This document shows positions 38,701 to 49,100 of a stretch of DNA of 64,000 nt, in pieces (the stretch's first letter is position 1; every line of letters begins with the position of its first letter). The notes beneath the pieces are model-generated. The model worked only from the letters and a program-made list of their open reading frames with translations, was not told the origin of the DNA and ran no database searches. The stretch comes from Nematostella vectensis. Taxonomy: Eukaryota > Cnidaria > Anthozoa > Actiniaria > Edwardsiidae. The DNA lies in assembly GCF_932526225.1 (NCBI RefSeq), contig NC_064035.1, positions 11,271,296 through 11,335,295 of the forward strand, given 5' to 3'. Both the position numbers and the translations under genes were made by a program.

Positions 38701-38834
38701 ATTAGCACAGAATTTTCCCTTTGAGGAGGCCTACAAAGCTGACTGCATGATCACCTTTTCTTCTGGAGCACTTTTCGGTTCTTGCTGTATCGCTTTGAGG
38801 TTTTAACAGCAGTGGGTTTCGCTGTCTTGTCCAT
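35761..38834 (-). CDS. Gln-rich protein with octapeptide array, three exons
   Basis: Exons 38834-38755, 37807-37686 and 37292-35761 give 577 residues with consistent phases (2/1 and 1/2). Exon 1 encodes a very basic N-terminus (TSKRYSKNRKVLQKKR, continuing KEKGKG after splicing), likely nuclear-targeting or nucleic-acid binding. Exon 2 joins to the segment DCFVGVLLPDTIQSIPLPKG, the only compact-looking part. Then follow Gln-rich runs (QQPQQRLQQQRKQSPQQ) and a disordered region. Twelve tandem copies of an octapeptide of type PWQQNTAQ lie near the C-terminus, before a short tail ending HAFWQ. The composition suggests a nuclear coregulator-like protein, but I do not recognise the family. The longest single-frame reading starts at a GTG; the real 5' edge of exon 3 is the acceptor atccacag. 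Confidence 0.75.
35935..36230 (-). repeat. 24-bp tandem coding repeat (12 octapeptide units)
   Basis: On the plus strand the unit is tgttgccatggctgcgcggt plus four bases, repeated in register with 24-bp period. It encodes PWQQNTAQ-like octapeptides on the minus strand. Because 24 is a multiple of three, other frames also stay open and yield repetitive pseudo-proteins (for example AMATEHRA units). These should not be annotated. Confidence 0.93.
37480..37650. repeat. Minisatellite in intron 2 of the Gln-rich gene
   Basis: Repeats of gatggtgatggtgataacaa followed by tgcaaaggg, mixed with plain gat/ggt runs. Confidence 0.85.
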
Positions 38835-38992
38835 TTTTTAGTTAACAAAAAATATATTTTTGATGGGCAAAACGAAACTCTGCGCGCGTTCTAGTGCGGG
38901 ACACGCGAGGAAAATGGCGCGAGGATAAAAAACAAAACTCCGTCACTTAGTTCGAGCGATATCCTCGCGCAAGCGCCCATCATAAATTCAGG

Positions 38993-39883
38993 AATTCATA
39001 GATCCGACATGTCAATCACGCGCGCACGAATAGCCAATCAGGAAAGAGATGATGTAATAACAGCCATGTGGTCCCAAAAATGTCCCACAAAAAGTCGACA
39101 ATCGACGGCGAAAAAGATTGGTTTGAGCGATCATTTAGCGATTGATTTTTCTGCGAATCTGGACAAGCAAATAAGCATTTTTCGGTCAGCGTAGAAAGTG
39201 CTAGCCCTGTTTTTTGACCGGCCACTTTTAGTGTAGAGTTGAGACTCAAATTGTAAAAAAACAAAAGCAAACAAACTACTTACAAGAGCAATGTAAGTCC
39301 TACCATTAAACTTGTGTTTGATATTATCCTAGATTACTTTAATTACATAATAAGAATGAGACTGTCGTTTGTATTTTTGCTGTAAATCTTGACGTTTTCC
39401 GATAAAACTTGCAGTTAGAAGTCAGACGTAAACAGCGAATTCGGCTTTGTCTTCTATTTTCCCCGCACTTAAATCACTGCAAGTTGACAAAAATAGCCTT
39501 GAAAACACACAGTACCTACCGAAGAGAGCACCGCTTTATCTAATCATTTCCAAGTTTTCGTATTTTGAGCTAGATTCGTGCCGTTTCCATTCAAAAACCA
39601 AACTCGTAGTCATCTTTTTCTATGCTTCTTTACAAGATTTTCACCAAGATTGGACAAAAAGACAAGTTTCCATCATGTTCCATCACAAGTTTCTGTGTTT
39701 TACCCAAGTCGCAGAAAGACCCCTATAAACGTCTGTATTTTAGATAAATCCGAGCAGGACTCACTGACCTCATCCGACATGTTGTACAATTTGTGAGACT
39801 TCGTGGGACATTTGGATTGCACTTCGCTTGCTTTTATTTGCTGCTTTCTGATTGGATATTCGTGCGCGCGTCGGATCTATGAA
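38993..39883. mobile_element. Long fold-back element, ~0.9 kb
   Basis: The left end aattcatagatccgac, then gcgcgcacgaatagccaatc, is matched in inverted orientation by gattggatattcgtgcgcgc, then gtcggatctatgaatt, at the right end. Further inside, gtcccaaaaatgtcccac and gtgggacattt also pair. No transposase frame is present. Confidence 0.65.
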
Positions 39884-41723
39884 TTTGGAGTGGGATCTGA
39901 AGGAATAAAACCGATATCCTTCACAAACGGCTCAATCATAGATATCTAATATCTCCTATGCTAGAAGAATCTTTATCAACAAAAACCTCCGATTTCCCAT
40001 ATTCCCCGACTTTTTACAGCCCTTTGAATATACCAGTCTGCATCTCGAGACAGAGAAGCGACTCAACAACACAGCAACGTATTTTTGCCATACTAAGACA
40101 AGGCATCTGCGGACAAATGATATATGGCTGTCGAATTATCGAAAAATACAGGAAGTGAAAAGGGACCTGGAGGAGAAGCTTGTAAGCCGTCTGGTTTATC
40201 AACAGTAGAATCGTGAGTGTGATATCTGTAGTTATTTTCCGGGGTCCGATATACATCAAATCGCGCGCTCTGATTGGCTCTCGTGAGGTCCGGTATCCTA
40301 CGATCCTGACCCCGCGATACCGGGCCGCTCACCTCCACTCCAAAGCTCGAAATAGTGAGTTGATTTGTAAAATGCCCAACGAAAACTGGATTTTTACTCC
40401 CGAGGTTATAGATCTTCACACTAAAACGGCATTTTATTTGTCATGTTATTTAGAATCATTGACTTTACGGAAAATCGGCTTCAAACTGAAATGATTTTTT
40501 CTTGTTTGGCTTTGCCTGGGTAAGAAAATACTTTTCTAATGAATCACCACAGCTCTCCTAAATGCTGTCTTTTCTGGAACCAAATTGATTCCAAAATTGT
40601 TTACACTGCTATTTTGGGTCTGTATGACCTGGAATTGATTTGTTTGGCTTCGGGATGAAACGACTTATAAAAAACCATCTGACTTGGGGAGAGAAGTGCT
40701 GACTGGCCCTCCCCTCGTGAATTTCTCACTGGATCTCCCAGAATGCTTTGCAATCCGTAAAGGCATCCAAGTGGTTTTACAAGCCTTCAAGGAGTGGACA
40801 TTGTGTTTTGAGGCCATGGAAATGAACCTGGAGGATCAGAATAAAGGTATTTGCTGTGTCTTGAGCTGTGTTTGCTGATCTCTCTCCCTTGTGTGGTATT
40901 TTGAGCGTTTTATTGAGAGGGGTGATTCTGCTTTTCTTTCCTTGTTCGATTTGAAATTTGTCAAAGAACCTGTGCTATTATTTGGCTTAAGAGTAGTTGC
41001 CAACACCTTGGTTGGATGCATATCTCCAAGACCATTTATCCCTTAGACTGATGCCTGAGTATCTTCATCTTGTTGTATTTATTTTGCATTTATGAATTTT
41101 TTGGGTTGTGGGTACTTCTCAAAGCCGGTACAGGCCAGTTGAGGGGTCAATGTGTTAAAAGGCAGAGAGCGCAAGGCTCACAAAATACGATGTCCTGCAC
41201 GAGACGAAAATATGATCACTGTTTGTGCGAAAAAATATGGGTCCTTTATCATGAGGATCGTGTATTATTGAAATTGCGCGATCTATACGAATACCTAAAC
41301 TTTGAGCAAGGTAGCAAGCATTTAGTGTGAGGTGGAATTGCTGTTATCCACACCAAAATGGTGCCGTGTTTTTGTCACGCAATACGATGAGATGAAATGA
41401 TTAGCAAAAATAAGACTCAGCAAAAATGTCAAAGCAAATTATATCACTGTTTGTGCAAAAAAATGTGGGTACTTTAGCATTTCATCCAGGTTTGGGAGTT
41501 ATACATTATCTAAATTATATGTAAGCTATATCTAAAGGACCCATCTTTTAGCGAGATAATCAGCATTTCGTACAACTAGTTTAGTACCATGTCGGGGCAA
41601 GTAATGCGCCGGGCGCCGGTCGTCCAAAGCTAGTTCTTGTAGCATTCGGGTCAATTTCCCCATGTTAAGTTTATTTTTTTATTTTGCGCAACAAACTTTT
41701 TTTTGTTCGAAGTAGCTATATGC

Positions 41724-41923
41724 CCGACAGTCGGAACAGGTCTTGGATGGACTAAATGCCCGACAGTTTTCAATTTATTCAAATAACCCAGTAAAATGTC
41801 TTGTTAGTGAGAGCCCTTTCTCAACAAATGTAGAATACTCACTAGGAAGAATTGACTGGTTTATTTGAATACATTGACAATTGTCGGGCATTTAGTCCAT
41901 CCAAGACCTGCCCCGGCTGTCGG
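41724..41923. mobile_element. MITE, 200 bp, long terminal inverted repeats
   Basis: Left ccgacagtcggaacaggtct and tggatggactaaatgcccga pair almost perfectly with right tcgggcatttagtccatcca and agacctgccccggctgtcgg. The pairing extends to the caataacccagt/actggtttattt core, so arms of about 70 bp surround a short centre. Confidence 0.8.
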
Positions 41924-42689
41924 TTTTGATAGTTCAGTCTATTTCACTCAAATCAATCTCACGAAAAAAAATTTATTAAAATCCGAAGACCTCTTGTAAA
42001 TTTTGATCAATACGCCATTGAATTAGATTGCTGCACGACAGACTGACAATACATGGCCCAAGGCAAACTTTTGCTCCCAATTCCCGAAAAAAGGCTTGTT
42101 TCCCCGCAGGTTTGTTTTCCTCCCTATGGAAACAGTTCTCCACCTGTTTTTCCGGCGCTATCAACTCGCAAGCAAATATTCTAAAATTTTTAACTTTTCA
42201 TAAATTCACAGCTTCTTTCACAGATAATTGCTAACTGATTGAGACATTCGACTATGCTCTTCACTAATGACTCGTTAAAAAACTGCTTGTTTTAATAACT
42301 CGTACGGTTTGAAGAAAACTTAAAAGAAGTTAATGATCTTATATTACTTAAATTAAGTCAAGATGTATCACGTAAAGGTTTCGCAGAACAAAAACATCTA
42401 AAAAAATTCCCTCGCTAAATCTAAGTAAAAAAAATGATGATCTTAACACCTATTAATTTTCTCTTCTTTATTTCTTCTTTTTTGCTTTAAACGCATTTTA
42501 TTATACGAATATTTAACGAAAGATTCCACACTGAAAAAAGTGTCTTTGCTACTATCCAAAATAAGTAAATAAAATTCCTGTTTGTGTTTCAGAACCCTGC
42601 GGATGGCACAGGTGTTTCTATATCCTATGTCCTACAAAAACAATTCATCACCCGAAGCGGATAAGTCGATTAATAAAAATTAAATCGTG

Positions 42690-42777
42690 CATATAAAGGA
42701 CAGTTCTGCAATCGTTCATCAAACGCCTTTATCTCAACACTGATGAAGAAATAATTAACCAAAACCGAAAAGCTCAG
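42690..42777 (+). promoter_or_regulatory. TATA-like promoter and 5' UTR exon of the LRR receptor gene
   Basis: catataaagg at 42690-42699 lies about 25-30 bp before a plausible start region. The following leader ends with a strong donor (aaagctcag-gtaaga at 42777/42778) and has no need to be coding. The next exon starts near 43105 and carries the initiator ATG at 43126. The transcription start is inferred. Confidence 0.5.
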
Positions 42778-43125
42778 GTAAGAGGTAACTTATTTCCGAG
42801 TATTTTAATGTTGCTTTCTTTGGAAAACGCTTGGATTATCTCACACATCGAAAAAACGCAATATTCGCAAAAGACATATCTTTGTCCGCAGGTCCAAAAG
42901 GGGACACTTAGTTTTTCAAGATAGTTTTTCTTTTCTTGTTATTTTCCATTTTACCTGAAAACAGAAAAAAAAGAGAGTAACAGTTGCTCGAACAAACCCA
43001 GGGGCCCCATATCACAAAGCATTATCCATAAAAAATCGCTTCGATTACTGTTAACTGTTTACGTCTTAACGAAAAATATAATCATAAACTTTTGAATTCT
43101 TAAGGTTTATCTGAGCCCACCAACA

Positions 43126-46100
43126 ATGCTTGCCAATCGATGCTCCTTAGCAGGGACCACGACTGTATTTTACCTCATCGCGTCGTGCTTGATATTATAC
43201 GGTGAGCTCAATTTTTGTTTTTTCATCATACTCTGTAAATAATCACATCCAACCAAACGTTAAAGAAATAAGAGTGTTCGTTCCTTACAAAGATGTTGTC
43301 GGGACTCGTTTAGGGGGCAGGTTAAATGGCTTTTGCGTCCGAATAGACCCTTTTTTTTACTTGCTATGCGCTATTAGTTAAAATTTTATTTCTCCTTGCT
43401 CCTTTCCTATCAAATGTTCTGAAGAGGTTGAAAGAGAGAAGAGGACCGGCTACACGGAGGCTATTATTTTCCATTTTTTTTTATTTCTCCTTGCTTCTTT
43501 CCTATCCAATGTATTAAAGAGGTGAAAAGAGAGGAGATGACCGGCTACCCAGAGGCTATTATTTCCCTTCCTCTACTTTCTTTTTATTTCTCCTTGCTCC
43601 TTTCTTATCCAATGTATTGAAGAGGTCAAAAGAGAGGAGAGGACCGGCTTCACGGAGGCTATTATTTCCCTTCCTCTTATTTCTTTTTATTTCTCCTTGC
43701 TCCTTTCCTATCCAATGTCCTGAACAGGTCAAAAGAGAGGAGAGGACCGGCTACACGGAAGCTATTATTTCCCTTCTTTCTTTTTATTTCTCCTTGCTCC
43801 TTTCCTATCCAATGTCCTGAAGAGGTCAAAATAGAGGCTACACAGAGGCTATTATTTCCCTTTTCTTCTTTCTTTTTATTTCTCCTTGCTCCTTTCCTAT
43901 CCAATGTCCTGAACAGGTCAAAAGAGAGGAGAGGACCGGCTACACGTAAGCTATTATTTCCCTTTTCTTCTTTCTTTTTATTTCTCCTTGCTCCTTTCCT
44001 ATCCAATGTCCTGAACAGGTCAAAAGAGAGCAGAGGACCGGCTACACGGAGGCTATTATTTCCCTTCTTCTTATTTCTTTTTATTTCTCCTTGCTCCTTT
44101 CTTATCCAATGTCCTGAACAGGTCAAAAGAGAGGAGAGGACCGGCTACACGGAAGCTATTATTTCCCTTTTCTTCTTTCTTTTTATTTCTCCTTGCTCCT
44201 TTTCTATCCAATGTCCTGAAGAGGTTGAAAGAGAGGAGAGGACCGGCTACACGGAAGCTATTATCTCCCTTTTTTTATTTCTCCTTGCTCCTTTCTTATC
44301 CAATGTATTGAAGAGGTCAAAAGAGAGGGGAGGACCGGCTACACAGAGGCTATTCTATTTCCCTTACTCTTCTTTCTTTTTATTTCTCCTTGCTCCTTTC
44401 CTATCCAATGTCCTGAACAGGTCAAAAGAGAGGAGAAGACCGGCTACACGGAGGCTAATATTTCCCTTCTTTCTTTTTATTTCTCCTTGCTCCTTTTCTA
44501 TCCAATGTTCTGAAGAGGTCAAAAGGGTTTTCTACTCTTACCAGTGACGGAATTTTAGCTACCACAGGTACGGGAACGGATTTTTTTGTGAACAGCGGCC
44601 TGGACAAGAAAGAAATTAAAGAATAAAAGCCGAGTGGTAAACTGGATTAAAGTATATTCTCTCGTTAACCCGAGTTTAACGTTTATTAATCATCAGCGTC
44701 TGTTGTATCGCCTTACTGCGCAAGATTGACTTCCACGCATGCCTACTGTGACGAAGCGAATCTCACCGGGATTCCTGCAAACGTGTCATCCACTATTAAC
44801 TACCTGTAAGGATAGCAATAAGGGGGGAGGTGAGGGGGAGAGAATTTGAGTGATTTTTGTGTCCTTACCTGACCAGACCAAGGGTACCTCTCAGCTAGTG
44901 GTCTACAACTCCGTCATTCACTATTAACTTAGAGTCGTAGCGGGCCACAGAAGATTGGGTGGGTGGGTGGGGGGGGGGGGGGGGGGGGGGGGGCTAACAC
45001 CCACTCTTGCCGTCTCTTCTGGTCATTTCCTAATAGTTTTTGAAAATATCAGGGGCAACTTGCTACCACCCCCTGCTACGGCCCGCCCCTATTTACACTA
45101 GCCGTTTCCGAGTTTTATGCTGTCTGAAAATTCCTTATCCGCTGGCGGTGAGCTCTGGCTTATTTGTAAGCGCCAAATAAGTTGCGTTTTGTTGTTGTTT
45201 TAATTGTACCGCTAAAAGCCTGAGCGCGCACAAATTTTGCACTAAAAAACTCACGTGATCTGGTAGTGCCAAGTCGCCTATTCAACTTTTGGTTAAAAAT
45301 TGGAGAAATGACATGGAAATTCATTAACACTAGTATTTAGGCTAATATATCTGAAGAGTTATTCTCTTATCTGTGTAATGTTTTTATCTTTATTTGTTGT
45401 AGATCCCTGAAGTTAAATTTGCTTTCTCGTGTGGACAAAATGTTTTCAAATTTTACGTCCTTGACAACTCTGTAAGTCAAATGTAAATGATTGAATGACA
45501 AACGTAAATAATTTCATATAAACCTAAAACATAAAAGCACTAGTTAAAACGAAACTTTGTTGATTTTGTTTCCACTAGGATACTTGATAGCAACAGGATA
45601 AAGTCTATCGAGGCAGGGGCTCTACCTTCTTCAATTAACCTTCTGTAAGTGAAAGAAAATATGATAGTGATCTGTGAACACTCTCGCCGGACTGCGCTTG
45701 ACAAGTCCTCTTGCTGGAAATTTTTTTGAATTGAAGAAGGCTCCAGCATAAGGCGAAAAAAAGGTGCAAATATCCGTTATTGAAGATCGCCATCATTATT
45801 TATCGCTATATGTCACTATAAAATAAGATGGCTAATTTGAAGTTTTACTGAATGTTTGTGACCAGATGTCAGTCAATTCATAAGTTCCTTGAATGGTAGC
45901 GGCGGCAGTATTTCTTTACAAAGAGAAATTGGGAGTGGTTATACTATTTTTTTTATTTTATAATCATATTAGTTATATCATTTTCCCTAGAGATTTAGAC
46001 AGAAATGCATTGAAAAGACTTGAGAGGGGTATGATCCCTGCAAATGTGAAAAACCTGTAAGTATGCAATTAGAAACACCGGCCCTTGGCACGTGATCATG

Positions 46101-49100
46101 GATGAAGTAGTTTCATTATAGATTTGTAAAGAGAAAGAGCGCTAAAAAGGATAGATATTTAGCTTGATAGCCGGCTCTGCGTCGGGATTCCTTTCCCTCG
46201 CCACAGGAATCCCGAATCTAGGGAGAGCCGGCTTGCAAGCAGGATAGATATTATACAGTTGCTGCCTCTTCGTCATTGTCTAGTGGAAAATGATGAAAAT
46301 TGACCATGGACTATAACTTAATTATTTGCTTACCTTAAATTGATAGAGGGATATTCCCTTTTGGCAACATTCACTCCATACCCTATTATGCTCAAAAATG
46401 CAAAAAGAGGTCTTTTTTGATAAATCACGATGATACACAATATCATAAATGGTATAAGTTGATAAAGTTATCTTATCTTTTCGGACATTAGGATGATAAG
46501 CAACAACAACATCAGCGAAATTGAAAATGGATCTCTCCCCACGTCTTTAAGGATACTGTAAGTAGGCCAATTGTGATTCTTATTTTCTTCATTTTCTTAT
46601 TTTCAAAATTTCTTTTACTTGTTTTTATCCAGGGATTTATGTAGCAATCGACTATCATCTCTTCTTTATGGAGTTTTTCCTGTGGGGATAACTGAGTTGA
46701 AAGTTCCATAAAACTGATTTTTAAAACATCGAAAATATGTTTTTGTCCATAAAACTATTACATACATTTAGTCTTTGCCTAAAGGCGAAACTTCTGAAAA
46801 AAAATATGTTTTACAAACTGTGGAGTCGACGCGAAAATCAAATTGAGCAATAAGCGTTATCACACAAAAACCTTCAAACTACATGTAATCGAGAGATTTT
46901 TTTATCAAGTGTATATTTTACCCCATTAAGAATGTTGGGACATTTTTCTGCGGGCCGTTGCTAGGCAAACTTCAAGACTCTATAAGTCCACCAAACATTG
47001 GTGAGATGGAATGAATTCAGGCATGGTATCATTGTTTACGAATCTCTAAATTTTGATGATGTCATCAGGTGATGACGTCATCACATAACGTCACAACAGA
47101 AAAAAATCTATAATCTTAGCTGTTGAAGCATCTGCAATGATAAATGTAGCTTTATAACATTATTCAGGAGGGTGCCTACAACGTAACGTATGCGTTTTCG
47201 ATTTTTCCAAATAACAAAATTTTCAAACAATTTTAATTTTTATTTTTCCACTCTTATTTGAATAATTTCTTTAATTTTCAATATATCGGGAAAATCGATA
47301 CGTAGTTTTATAGAAGGCAACTAGGTGAATATTCTCTGCGGAGCGTCCGTTTTTCGCAAAGATTATAAAGTTAGAAACGCAAACCGGAAGTAGAATTATC
47401 TACGCATGCGCAATTGAATATTGTGATAAAGCCTGGTTACTAAAGCGAATGTTATGATAGAATTTTAATACCAAAAAATCGACTCTTCTCCCGCTTTTTA
47501 ACAGTGAAATACGCGTTGAAAGAAATCTTTTCTTGCTCAAATCAGCACTTCAAGTCTCTAAGAAGGTGCCCTAGGTGAAAAATCATGCTTTCCCATTTTT
47601 TATTATACGTTGTTTTCTGTTTATTACGTTTTTCTTGCCAGTTTCGGGCGCTTGTTTTCAAAGCTAAAAATGGCGCGGGCGTTGTTTTCCCGCCTGAAAG
47701 TGTGAATTTCACGGATGATCGCGCGCGCCTAACAACCGAATTCACTAGTTGAGGATTTTAATCGTAAAGGAAAAAGCAGGAAAAAACAGCTAAATACATA
47801 TAATCAAAATACATACAATTATAAAGTGTATTAAAATGATGTTAGAACAGTCCCCAATAATAATTTATGTTTTTAGGAAGCTTTGTAATAACTCAATAGC
47901 AGCAGTTAAGGCGGGTGATCTTCCACCGACACTAACATATCTGTAAGTGACATCTGACGTCTGTGCTCATGAAAAGTTACAGTTATATTGTAATATATGG
48001 CTTCATGCGAACGTTTTGTTTATTGTAAAGGAAAAGCCCCGGTTTTGAATACAGGCTTCCTAAAGCACGATGCACTTTAATTTTTTAAAGCGACTTGAGT
48101 CTTAATCAAATCAAGGAAATCAACGAAGGAGTCTTCCCAGATGGCATAAGAAGCCTGTGAGTTAAACCATTATTATCTGACTATAATGCACCATGACTAT
48201 CGTAATTTACACTACCACAACCATGGTCTATCACCGACCATATCAATATTTGGGTGACCTTCAAACCCGCTCGGTCAATCTCTGGGAGGCCTGGGTCTAA
48301 GGGCTTTTCAAGATTAGTGAGATACAAATTTGACCAAGCTGTCAGGTTTTTTGACAAATTCTTGCCGCGAGTCTCAAATTGACAGGAATAAGCATTTTTC
48401 ACCATATTTTCTGTAGATCAGGGAGCGGGAAAACTTTAGCTTTTCTAAATATGGGCATCAATGACCATATAAGGAAATGCAAACGAAGGACACAATCCTT
48501 AAGAAATATGTTTGATATGATATCACTCAATAACAATCATCACCATTAACAGGCCCGTAGCCAGGATTATGAGAGGGGGTTCGTTTACCCATAAAGCGGA
48601 CCATTTTCTTAGTTAGCTCTTCATCATCGCAATCATTTATCACCAACATCGTCGCCATCAACCTCATCGCCAACATAATCACAATCAATAACATCCTCCT
48701 CCTCCTCCTCCTCATCATCATCATCGAAACCTCCATCGCAATTGCAATACCACCACCACCTACAACAACTACACCACCATCGCCATTATTATACTACCAT
48801 TGCAAGCATCGTCAAGATCAGAAGTAAAATTATAATCAAATTATATCACCATCATTATCATCATCACCATAATCATTTTCTATCGCTACTACCTTCACCG
48901 CCGCAACAAATATATAATAACGCCTGGCTAAACATAATCAAACTCCAGAGTTGACAATGAGTTGACAATGAGACTTCACACCTCGATTTCTAATTGAAAT
49001 TTCCTGTGCGGTGCGGGGGATTTGCCCTTGTACGGGATGATCTAGCGGGAAAACTAGAAATTTCGGGTCGCCCATGCTCTTTAAAACCCCGCCCTTTTTG

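Larger units (their letters stand above)
38835..42690. other. Intergenic region between the Gln-rich gene and the LRR receptor gene
   Basis: No supported gene. It contains a fold-back element (38993-39883), a MITE (41724-41923) and two diverged copies of a segment with atcactgtttgtgc-aaaaaa at about 41210 and 41440. The first 150 bp upstream of 38834 are GC-richer and probably include the Gln-rich gene promoter. Confidence 0.5.

Noticed and set aside
40816-41330. Possible two-exon gene starting MEMNLEDQNK (40816) and joining GC CAG at about 41123
   Set aside because: The splice phase fits, but the second part is AT-rich, overlaps a locally duplicated non-coding segment (similar sequence at about 41440) and has no recognisable protein content.
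43617-44547. 149-residue minus-strand ORF with repeated LDRKGARRNKKK
   Set aside because: Lies wholly in the intronic minisatellite of the LRR gene.
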